Part shown: positions 8,820 to 16,708 of the stretch, in pieces
Position numbering within the stretch: the first letter of the stretch is position 1
Layout of the letters: the number at the start of each line of letters is the position of its first letter
Origin: Kumtagia sp963839725
GTDB lineage: Bacteria > Pseudomonadota > Alphaproteobacteria > Rhizobiales > Rhizobiaceae
Reading direction: 5' to 3'
NCBI GenBank assembly: GCA_963839725.1
Contig: CAWIWT010000038.1
Span: forward strand, 1 to 64,000
DNA length: 64,000 nt
The notes under the pieces: generated by a model
Seen by the model: the letters and a program-made list of their open reading frames with translations, nothing else
Told to the model about the DNA's origin: nothing
Databases searched by the model: none
Position numbers and translations under genes: made by a program

Positions 8820-9283
8820 TGTCCAATCCTTCTAGGCGAATACAGCGGTGTTCTATTGCGAGTGGAGTGACGACAGCCGCCAATTGTCTGATATTTTGGA
8901 TAATCTCATCCGAATACTGCGGCGTGCGGCCGGGAAACGGTATTCGCTTTTATTAGCTTTCCGCAATAGCGTTTATGAAGGGCACGCTGATATTCGCCTA
9001 GGAAGCGCAATTCGGCCTGCCAAAAATCCGGTCCCGCTCCTCAGGCCGCTCGACTTCCGTGGCAATCGCCTTCGCCACCCGATCCATCTTCTTGGCCTTC
9101 TTGATGACATCGCGCAAAGCCTTGCCGCCCTGATCGAGACGCAACGCAAGGCCATGGAGACCGAGGAGTTGGCCGAACGTATCGAGGCGTTGGAACAGGC
9201 ACAGCCGATGAGACGGAGAACATGATGGCAAACGGACGGACAGACTTTCAGCGCACCTTCGACGTCAGTCGACTAAGCGCTCA
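8820..9283 (+). other. Remnant region with a weak coupled pair of small frames
   Basis: No complete gene is evident. On the plus strand a frame ends at 9225 with a helical, charged tail (IETQRKAMETEELAERIEAL), and its TGA overlaps an ATG at 9222 that opens a 40-codon peptide containing DFQRTFDVSRLSAHYG and ending at 9344. The ATGA overlap suggests a former plus-strand operon, possibly phage-derived, interrupted by the methyltransferase on the opposite strand. Neither piece is identifiable. Confidence 0.25.
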
Positions 9284-9953
9284 CTATGGGTCCCTTTCGC
9301 AGAAAGGCCACGCCGGCCAGGGGGCCTCGCCTGATACCCTCTGATGCCTTTCTCGAAGCAGAAAATCATGGACTGCCTTGGTACACCCATCCCAAATCTC
9401 GTAATCGTCGATAAGAACGACGCCACCGGGCAGCACGGCGTCCCAAAACTTAGTCAGACACTGCATTGTTGACGAATACCAATCCCCATCCAGTCGAAGG
9501 ACGGCAATCGGTTGCGGAGTGAATGAAGGAAGCGTCTTCTCGAAGAAACCCTTGACGATTTGGATATCGCTAGAGGGTGCGCCGCGTCTTGGATAATGTC
9601 GCCTTGAACTGCTCAATGCTCGCGGTGCAGTTGTCGTGATACGACGGCGACTGCGTGTCTTTTTGATATGCGTTGGCCGATTTGCCGTCGATCTCTTCGG
9701 CGGGAGGCAATCCCTCGAAGGAATCGAAGAACCGATATGGCCGATCGGGGCCACCCAGCTCCATCAACGCAGCGGACATGCCGCCGCGCCATGTGCCGCA
9801 TTCGATCACGGCACCATCGAGATGTCTGAGTACACTGTCGGCAATGGCCAAATTTTCGACGAAAGGTTTTGGCCGGATCATCGTGTCGTTTCGGTATTTG
9901 AAATAAAGTGACAGGTATCGATGGAAACTCAAGACGCTTTTCACTCTTCGCAT
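9284..9953 (-). CDS. TylF/MycF-type O-methyltransferase, split by one frameshift
   Basis: The N-terminal frame (start 9953) carries VIECGTWRGGMSAALMEL, the SAM-binding loop, and YRFFDSFEGLPP, the TylF signature. The signal changes frame near 9575 and continues IQIVKGFFEKTLPSF, IAVLRLDGDWYSST and GGVVLIDDYEIWDGC, where the Asp residues bind the divalent metal in TylF-family sugar O-methyltransferases. The restored length of about 220 residues is normal for the family. It probably methylates a sugar or nucleotide-sugar of the surface polysaccharide encoded nearby (inference). Confidence 0.7.
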
Positions 9954-10060
9954 TTAACCTCCCATCATTGGGGCGAGGTTGGAGGCTCAAGCTCACCTCG
10001 CGAGCATAGGTGTCGGCGGGCGGCGGGCATGCGTCAAGTTTGCTCCCAGCGACCGCGATT

Positions 10061-10304
10061 TCACAATGGCCTCGCCGGGCTTGCGAGCCAGGCAAGCCAG
10101 TCGAATTGGACGCGAAGGCACCTGAGGCGAGCGTACCACACAGTCAGCGCTGTGAAGATGGCGTTCTCCAGTCGCATCATGTCGTCGGTAACATTGAAAT
10201 CACTGCGAACCCGGCCCGAGTACTCCTGATCTAACTAGATTTCCAATCTCTTCAACGGAGAAAGGGCCTACAGCCTCGCCGTTATCAGCGTAATACCAGT
10301 CCAA
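10061..10304 (-). pseudogene. GYF_2 (DUF4339) domain minigene, frameshifted
   Basis: Translating the minus strand from a TTG at 10304 gives MDWYYADNGEAVGPFSVEEI then GNLVRSGVL. This is the WYY-GP-S-EE-L pattern of the GYF_2 domain, which in bacteria is usually N-terminal to membrane proteins. The frame stops at 10200; the adjacent frame continues RSDFNVTDDMMRLENAIFTA and VQFDWLAWLASPARPL to a stop at 10061, so one indel near 10210 probably splits a single protein of about 80 residues. Full-length relatives normally carry membrane helices after the domain, so it may also be truncated. Confidence 0.45.
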
Positions 10305-10622
10305 TTTAGTCTCCCAACAACATCAACTAAGCACAGAAACGAGCGACGCGTTGCTTTGGCTGGAGGGACTTGGGGGACAGACTAAGGAAGAGGGTTAGAA
10401 GAAAGGAAGCCGTCCTCTTTACGGTCAGTCCAAACAGGACGCATCACCACGGAGCGCCACGGTAATGTCTAGTAATTTGGTAGACATTACCCCCTCACAG
10501 CATCCGCTTCATAGAAAGGCGTTTCGAGATCGTTGGCGAGGTCTGAAGCTACAGAGATTTTGCCGGATGAGCCTAGAATGTGGCACCGCGATGCGAGGCC
10601 TCTGCTGGGAAGCTTGATCGAC
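10305..10622. other. Intergenic stretch with a perfect 10-bp inverted repeat
   Basis: No gene is seen here. GGTAATGTCT at 10461-10470 and AGACATTACC at 10482-10491 form a perfect stem with an 11-base loop. The hairpin lies downstream of the polysaccharide polymerase gene and upstream of the GYF_2 fragment, so it could be a terminator without a T-run or an operator. The rest is unremarkable. Confidence 0.45.
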
Positions 10623-11860
10623 TTACCGAGCCCTTTTTTGCGGGCCGTTCTGCCGGCTTTGGCGCTGCGCATAGACGAGCGACGTCACGACCATGATCGT
10701 CGCCACATTGAATTGATAGAACACCTCTACCTCGACGAAGCTGCGGAGCACGGTCAGGACAAGCAACGACGCGAGAAAGGCGTTGGCCGGTTGCGGTGAC
10801 CGCGCCGCCCAAATCAGGACTGAGAGCAGGGCGGAATAGAGGATGAAAACCTCGAGTGCGAGGCCAATGAAACCGATCTCAACAGCGTTTGAAATGTAGG
10901 TGTTGTGGAAATTGAAACCACTTCTCGAGGTGATGCCGAAGTCGTCCCACAGCATCTCTGCCGGGTCGTACCCTTGTACCCAAAAAGCCTGGTAGCCCAG
11001 CCCGAACCGGGGGTTGTCGGCGATAACCTGCCAAGCGAACTCCCACAATTCGGTGCGCCCGTCAGCGTCACGTCCTTGCCTGAATATACCAGCACGGCAT
11101 CGAAGATCTCAGCGCCGAAAACCAGCGCGACAACGGCGACAATTGCCACGCCGGTGCCTAGCAACGCTCCCGCGACGACCTTCTGGAACCTGCTGAGATA
11201 CCGGCTGAAGATCACAAGCAAACTAACGAATATCGCTGGGAAAAATGCCAGAACCGCCCCCACGGACTGGCCATTGATCAGCAGCGGCCCGGCAGCCAGC
11301 ACCCCACAGAGGGCGGAAAACCGCAGCAGGCGTGATGCCGACCTGTCGAAAAGCACGGCAATCGCCGCGAGCGTAAACACCGAGATGTGGGAAGCAAAGG
11401 CGTTCTTGCTGCCGAAAATTCCAAGCCATGCGCCAATATCATCACGGACGCGACCGAAAAGGACGCTGCCAAGGACGCCGATGCCATAGGCGCCGAACAT
11501 ACACCGCAACAGGCCTGCGGGCGTCACGGATGCACCAATTGCGATGGCGATAAGCAAGGTCACAGTCAGTTGTATCGAATACCGCATGGTCAAGGACGGA
11601 AATTGCGACCAAAGCACCGAGGTCAGGCAGAAAAGCGGGATCAGCAGAATGTACCAGTAGCGCAGAAAGGCCTGGAGGTTCTTTTCAAGGCTGACGGCTA
11701 TCAACAGGAGGCCGAACACCAGGAAAATTAATGCGGCCAGTGATCCGAAGAACGGACTGAGGATCAATGCCGAGAGCGCGGTGAAGGTGAGTACGCCGGG
11801 AAGGTTGACCCTGAGGGGGCGCTCGTGCGCCAACGCGGTTCCGTACAGCGTAACCGTCAT
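10623..11860 (-). CDS. Wzy/ExoQ-like polysaccharide polymerase (O-antigen ligase family), split by one frameshift
   Basis: About 410 residues of multi-pass membrane protein after rejoining frames at about 11055. The N-terminal frame (start 11860) has at least eight hydrophobic helices and GLLLIAVSLEKN, VLWSQFPSLTMRYS and NGQSVGAVLAF. It runs into GKDVTLTG, where a missing C breaks the TGRTELW motif; the next frame resumes ELWEFAWQVIADNPRFGLGY and FHNTYISNAVEIGFIGLALE, the periplasmic loop of the Wzy_C family. In the exo context it most likely polymerises exopolysaccharide repeat units, like ExoQ. Ligase activity cannot be excluded from sequence. Confidence 0.75.
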
Positions 11861-11936
11861 TGCCGATCTGCCCTCGAGGCCAGGAGCGTGCGTTCTGAAG
11901 GCAATGTGCTGTCCACTCCGATCACCTTTGTTCCTG

Positions 11937-12998
11937 TTACTCCTCGGCCAGATTGTTGCAATGCAACAAAACTACCACCGTTTCCCTGGAAGCGCCAACC
12001 GGCGAGCGTTCAACAATCGTTACCAGGCTCAAAACCTTATCCGCGAACGTATCGGCGCAAGGGATCGCGATCCAACCGTTAGCTAACCAGCGGGCGGAGG
12101 AACGCCACCCTCTCGGCTTATGGGCATCGAACCAATTGGCGAGCCACAACAGCCACAAGGCGTGTACACAGTACATTCCGAGGGCGACGCGGCCGAGCAC
12201 CGCCAGCGCGCTCGACAGCGGGACATGCTCCAGTTGCAGAGCAGCGTAGAATACTCCGACGCCAAACAGGAGGGTGCCAAAATAATAGTCCGAGGCGGGG
12301 GTTTGGCCATCTGCTAGCAGATAGGTTCCGCGACTTGCAACGCTAAACCCACTGCCGCCAGAGCCAGCGAGGTTCCAGCGAAGGCCGCCAATCATTGCGG
12401 CGACAGAGATATCCCAGCGCAACGAACGGCACGCGAAAAAGGGTCCATTGCGCGTGCTGATCGGCAAATCCGGGAGCGAAAGCAACCCTCTGTAGGATCC
12501 GAAGGCCAGCCCAAAGAGGAAGAAGGCTGTCGCTGCGCAGATAAGCGCGACTGGGTAGCCACGCATCGCGACGACGATGGCCAAACTGCAGCCGAGCGCT
12601 GGAAGATACCACAAATGATAAGCCGGCCCGCCGGTGATGAGATATCGTGCGAGCAGCTCCGGCTTGAACAGCCAGCTAAAGTCAGCCCCCATCGCCAGCA
12701 CATAGACGATCAGCCAGAAGACAAATATAGGCGCAAGCCGTTTCAGCGCACGCCAAATGATCCGTGCGTAAGGCGCATTGGTGGATAGGAAGAAGCCGCT
12801 CGTTATAAAGAAAAATGGTACGGCGAACCGCGTTGCCGCAACAATGAGCTGATTGATGACGCTGTCGCGCGGCCCATGTGGCACCGCGTGAATTATTACG
12901 ATGGCGATGAAGCAGATCATTCGCATCGCATCGATTTCGTCCAGCCGCGATGGGCGGGCACGAGCGGCGGGAACGCGATCAAACGCAACTGATGCCAA
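11937..12998 (-). CDS. Acyltransferase family 3 membrane protein
   Basis: Multi-pass integral membrane O-acyltransferase of the OafA/NodX/ExoZ family, probably adding acetyl or succinyl groups to the exopolysaccharide. Visible family features: RLDEIDAMRMICFIAIVIIH (R and H of the first helix), RFAVPFFFITSGFFL, AYHLWYLPALGCSLAIVV and GMYCVHALWLLWLA near the C terminus. The open frame extends upstream without a stop into the tail of another acyltransferase, so the start is uncertain; a TTG at 12998 or the ATG at 12926 are candidates. The last 60 residues are atypical and may reflect an unnoticed indel. Confidence 0.7.
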   Translation of the reverse strand: MASVAFDRVPAARARPSRLDEIDAMRMICFIAIVIIHAVPHGPRDSVINQLIVAATRFAVPFFFITSGFFLSTNAPYARIIWRALKRLAPIFVFWLIVYVLAMGADFSWLFKPELLARYLITGGPAYHLWYLPALGCSLAIVVAMRGYPVALICAATAFFLFGLAFGSYRGLLSLPDLPISTRNGPFFACRSLRWDISVAAMIGGLRWNLAGSGGSGFSVASRGTYLLADGQTPASDYYFGTLLFGVGVFYAALQLEHVPLSSALAVLGRVALGMYCVHALWLLWLANWFDAHKPRGWRSSARWLANGWIAIPCADTFADKVLSLVTIVERSPVGASRETVVVLLHCNNLAEE

Positions 12999-13129
12999 GT
13001 TGGATACCTTGCTGTTTCGAACTGCGAAGAACGCGGCATGTTCGATTTGCTTCGGTACAGCAATTATGCTGCGATGCAGCGATGAGCGCAACAGTTTTGC
13101 TCCGCCGCCGTTAGCGCCCGGATGCCGCG

Positions 13130-13485
13130 GCTGGGTCTTTGCAGGGAAAATTGTCCGCGCTCTATCGACCACGGCCGCCACCCGGCTGCGCATTGCGGCC
13201 GTTCGATGCTCGGTAAGATACGCATAGGCGAAGAGGACGGGTGGCAAGGTCAAGACCAGCACAATCAGCCGGGAGCGGGGCTACCGGAAGCCTGGTTTCG
13301 GGAACAAGAAAAGCCGCCACAAGCAGAATGAACGGAAAATTTGTCATGTAAAGCGAGAACGAACCATTCGAACCGAATTGCGCGAAGAAGAAGGTGATCC
13401 TCCGTTGCGCGAAGCCCGTCCGGACGATAGAGAACATGCTCAGCGCGAAGCTTTGCCCCTCGTCGCTCGTGCTGCATGGCAGCAA
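13130..13485 (-). pseudogene. Acyltransferase family 3, C-terminal remnant, frameshifted
   Basis: On the minus strand, FSIVRTGFAQRRITFFFAQF and SFSLYMTNFPFILLVAAFLV are typical last helices of an acyltransferase-3 protein. The frame then breaks near 13265 and the tail VLTLPPVLFAYAYLTEHRTA continues in the frame that later encodes the next acyltransferase. The N-terminal 250 or so residues are absent; the sequence ends against the plus-strand glycosyltransferase at 13544. It is thus a truncated paralog running into its neighbour. Confidence 0.55.
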
Positions 13486-13543
13486 ATATGTTGCAGCGCA
13501 GCAACAGCTGCACTACCATCCTTTTGGCCAACTGGTCGCATGA

Positions 13544-14713
13544 ATGCTTCAAGTGCTTTACCTAGTGCATGACGTTTCCGATCCTGCAGTCCGCCGGCGA
13601 ATTAGCATGTTGCGGGCGGGCGGGGCCGAGGTAACGCTGGCCGGCTTTCGCCGCAGCGGACAGGCTGTCCCCGACATCGACGGGGTCAGGCCCATCGATC
13701 TCGGCAGGACGCAAGACGGCCGCTTTGCCCAGCGCCTCGCGGCGATAGCGAGGGCCGCGCTTTCTGCCGTGCGCAAGCTAAGCACAGTGCCACGCCCGGA
13801 CGTCATCATCGCGCGCAACCTGGAAATGCTCGCTTTGGCGCGGCGCGCCAGAGCCGCCTTCTCAGGCCGAGTGCCGATTGTATATGAATGCCTGGACATT
13901 CACCGTCTCGTGCTGCGGGACGATCTTATTGGTGGGGGGCTGCGGCTCGCCGAGCGCCTGCTTGGGCGCGACATCAAGCTGTTGCTGACGAGTTCGCCGG
14001 CGTTCATTCGACAATATTTTCAGCGCTTCGGACAAATCGCAGCGCCGATCGATCTGATCGAGAACAAATATTACGAAGCCGTCACGCCAGCCGACACCGC
14101 CCCATCGACGGAGGATTGCAAATCCCCACCATGGCGTATCGGCTGGTTTGGCGCATTGAGGTGTCGCCAGTCGCTGGAAATGCTTGCCGATTTCTCGCGC
14201 GCCATGGGTGGCCAATTCGAAATTGTCCTGCGCGGACGGCCAGCTCTCTCCGAATTTACAGACTTTCACCGTTTTGTCGAAATCGAGCCGTACATGTCCT
14301 TCTCGGGTCCGTACCGAAATCCAGAGGACATGGAGCGAATATATCGCGAGGTGCATTTCGCCTGGGCAATCGATTTCTTCGAACAGGGTCAGAATTCGAA
14401 ATGGCTGTTGCCCAACAGGCTCTACGAGGGGTGCCGCTTCGGCGCTGTCCCGATCGCTATGGCCGACACCGAAACCGGGCGATTCCTGAGAGAGCAGGGC
14501 ATCGGGGTCCTTTTGCAGAATGCCTCGGCGCAAGCGCTGGCGCAGGAACTTGGCACGATGAACGAAGATCGCTTTTCGCACCTGCAGCACAAGGTGGCCA
14601 ACTCCAACCGGAAAACCTGGGCCTACGACACATCGGACTGTCGCAGGCTCGTGGCAAGGCTTGGAGAGATGTCGATTGCGACGCCACCTTCGGCGCAAGC
14701 GGCACATGGTTAG
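13544..14713 (+). CDS. exoL: ExoL-like glycosyltransferase
   Basis: 389 residues, GT-B-type sugar transferase resembling ExoL of succinoglycan synthesis, which adds a glucose to the undecaprenol-linked intermediate. The N-terminal LYLVHDVSDPAVRRRISMLR, LAGFRRSG, VIIARNLEMLALARRAR and IVYECLDIHRLVL match the acceptor-binding half as I recall it for this family; the C-terminal half has GWFGALRCRQSLEMLADFS, LRGRP and LPNRLYEGCRFGAVPIAM. It starts a plus-strand run with exoA, exoM and exoP, 20 bases before exoA. The symbol is assigned from resemblance and operon context, not alignment. Confidence 0.65.
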   Translation: MLQVLYLVHDVSDPAVRRRISMLRAGGAEVTLAGFRRSGQAVPDIDGVRPIDLGRTQDGRFAQRLAAIARAALSAVRKLSTVPRPDVIIARNLEMLALARRARAAFSGRVPIVYECLDIHRLVLRDDLIGGGLRLAERLLGRDIKLLLTSSPAFIRQYFQRFGQIAAPIDLIENKYYEAVTPADTAPSTEDCKSPPWRIGWFGALRCRQSLEMLADFSRAMGGQFEIVLRGRPALSEFTDFHRFVEIEPYMSFSGPYRNPEDMERIYREVHFAWAIDFFEQGQNSKWLLPNRLYEGCRFGAVPIAMADTETGRFLREQGIGVLLQNASAQALAQELGTMNEDRFSHLQHKVANSNRKTWAYDTSDCRRLVARLGEMSIATPPSAQAAHG

Positions 14714-14733
14714 AAGGGAGGGAGGAGCGAACA

Positions 14734-15726
14734 ATGACAAACCCCGCCGTCGCTTCCAGCCTCGTCGTTATTCCATGCCTCAATGAGGCCGATCATATTG
14801 GCGCCCTGCTGAACCAGCTCAGGCCCGCCGCCGAACGATTGAAAGCGCGCGTCGTCGTCGTTGACGGGGGCAGCTCGGATGGAACCCAGGCGATTGTACA
14901 AAAGATTTCGCTGAATAACCCGCGCATCGTCCTTCTGGACAATCCGAAGCGCATCCAAAGCGCGGCGGTCAATCTGGCCGTCAGCCTGTACGCTGGCGGT
15001 GCCGAGTTTCTGATCCGCATCGATGCGCACGGGAGATACCCGGACGACTATTGCGACCGGCTTGTGGAAGAGGCGCGTGCCATCGGCGCCGATTCTGTCG
15101 TGGTGTCCATGCGCACGACCGGAACCGGTGCGATCCAGCTTGCAGCGGCTGCTGCCCAGAATTCCCGGCTCGGGACCGGAGGTTCCAGTCATCGCCACGC
15201 CTCCACTGGCGCTTGGGTGGATCACGGCCATCACGCGCTCATGCAAATCTCCGCGTTCAAGGTGGTCGGCGGATATGACGAAACCTTCAGCCACAACGAA
15301 GACGCTGAACTCGACCATCGGCTCCGACAGGCCGGCTTTCGCATCTGGTTGAGTGGCCGCACGCATATGGTCTACTATCCGCGCTCATCGCTTTATGGCC
15401 TCTATCTGCAGTATCTGAATTATGGCCGGGGACGCGCGAAGAACGTGCTGAAGCACCGCGCAATTCCCAAGTTGCGGCAACTGATTCCGCTCATGGTCTG
15501 TCCGATCGTCTTGCTGGCTTCCCTTGCCTTCGTAAGCAGCATAACCGCTGTACCTCTGGCCATCTGGGTAGCCGTGTGCCTAGGCTACGGGCTGTGGCTT
15601 GCCGCGACTGAGCGAAATCCGCATCTCGCTCTGGCAGGCATCTCGGCGATGATCATGCATCTTGGCTGGTCGGCCGGCTTTTGGCTTCAACTTCTCCGAT
15701 CGCGCATGCACAAGGAGGCGGGATGA
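14734..15726 (+). CDS. exoA: Succinoglycan-type glycosyltransferase ExoA
   Basis: 330-residue GT2 enzyme at the inner membrane, extending the lipid-linked EPS repeat unit with a beta-1,3 glucose in the succinoglycan pathway. GT-A motifs: VVIPCLNEADHIGALL, VVVVDGGSSDGTQAIV, RIDAHGRYP (DXH metal site), and GGYDETFSHNEDAELDHRLR (ED acceptor/catalytic acid). Three C-terminal helices follow at about residues 250-320. The start at 14734 is preceded by an excellent GGGAGGGAGGAG site. Its TGA overlaps the exoM start (ATGA), indicating translational coupling. Confidence 0.85.
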   Translation: MTNPAVASSLVVIPCLNEADHIGALLNQLRPAAERLKARVVVVDGGSSDGTQAIVQKISLNNPRIVLLDNPKRIQSAAVNLAVSLYAGGAEFLIRIDAHGRYPDDYCDRLVEEARAIGADSVVVSMRTTGTGAIQLAAAAAQNSRLGTGGSSHRHASTGAWVDHGHHALMQISAFKVVGGYDETFSHNEDAELDHRLRQAGFRIWLSGRTHMVYYPRSSLYGLYLQYLNYGRGRAKNVLKHRAIPKLRQLIPLMVCPIVLLASLAFVSSITAVPLAIWVAVCLGYGLWLAATERNPHLALAGISAMIMHLGWSAGFWLQLLRSRMHKEAG

Positions 15727-16706
15727 TGGCCGCTCTGCGTGACGTAAGCAGCATCGACATCTGTGTCTGCACCTTTCGCAGACCCGAACTCGTGGCGACG
15801 CTGCGCTCGCTCGATGCGCTGAAGATACCGTCGGGTTTTCGTGTTTCCATCATCGTCGCCGACAATGACGATTTTCCAACTGCCGAGCCTTTGGCCGCGA
15901 AAGCCAGAGCGCAGTCGCGGCGTCTGCCGATCAGATACGTGCATTGCCCGGCGCGAAACATATCGATTGCACGGAATGCATGTCTTGACGCCAGTTCAGC
16001 CGACTTCGTTGCGTTCATAGACGATGACGAAACCGCCTCGAACGTATGGCTGGAGCAGTTGGTACGGGTCGCGCAGACATCGGGAGCCGATGCGGTGCTC
16101 GGCCCGGTAAGGGCCGTCTACCGACCTGACGCGCCGAACTGGATGCGGCGGGGCGATTTTCATTCAACCAGACCTGTATGGGTCGCTGGGGAAATCAGGA
16201 CGGGCTACACGTGCAACGTGTTGTTGCGAATGAGCGCAAAAAGTGTTCGAGGCCGCCGCTTCAGCCTGGCGCGAGGCAAAAGTGGGGGTGAGGACACGGA
16301 GTTCTTTCACCAGGTTTGCAACTTGGGTGGCCGCATCACGTTTGCCGACGACGCTTGGGTCGAGGAACCGGTGACGCCAAACCGTGCGACGTTCGGGTGG
16401 CTGGCCCGCCGTCGTTTTCGGATGGGCCAGACTCATGGCAAACTCATCGCGGATGAGGTCGGCGTCATCCGGCGTGCCTGGGAACTGGCGCTCGCTTCGA
16501 CCAAATTCGCCTATTCGTTCGGCGCGGCGGCTCTCGCTGCCGTCAGCCCCGTCAGCAGAAATCGCAGTGCGCTGCGCGGCATCATGCATGCAGGCGTCGT
16601 CAGCGGTCTGCTCGGCGGTCGAGAACTTCAGCAATACGCGGCGCTGCCACAGGAGGGGACCAGGGCGGCGATTGCATCGGCTGCAGACAAACCTGGACTG
16701 GAGTGA
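15723..16706 (+). CDS. exoM: Succinoglycan-type glycosyltransferase ExoM
   Basis: 327-residue GT2 enzyme that adds a beta-1,4 glucose in the succinoglycan series. SIDICVCTFRRPELVATLRS opens the GT-A fold, ADNDDFPTAEPLA gives the first acidic site, RNISIARNACLDASSADFVA and FIDDDETASNVWLEQL the DXD metal motif, and GGEDTEFFHQVC the ED acid motif. Two consecutive ATGs (15723, 15726) overlap the exoA stop; I use the first. It is followed two bases after its stop by exoP. Confidence 0.85.
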   Translation: MMAALRDVSSIDICVCTFRRPELVATLRSLDALKIPSGFRVSIIVADNDDFPTAEPLAAKARAQSRRLPIRYVHCPARNISIARNACLDASSADFVAFIDDDETASNVWLEQLVRVAQTSGADAVLGPVRAVYRPDAPNWMRRGDFHSTRPVWVAGEIRTGYTCNVLLRMSAKSVRGRRFSLARGKSGGEDTEFFHQVCNLGGRITFADDAWVEEPVTPNRATFGWLARRRFRMGQTHGKLIADEVGVIRRAWELALASTKFAYSFGAAALAAVSPVSRNRSALRGIMHAGVVSGLLGGRELQQYAALPQEGTRAAIASAADKPGLE

Positions 16707-16708
16707 CG

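Noticed and set aside
9613..10095. Minus-strand frame of 160 codons overlapping the TylF N terminus
   Set aside because: It is out of frame with the conserved methyltransferase and its composition is unnatural; treated as a shadow.
13888..14733. Long N-terminal extension of exoA
   Set aside because: The upstream codons overlap the ExoL-like gene in another frame; a strong ribosome-binding site supports the start at 14734.
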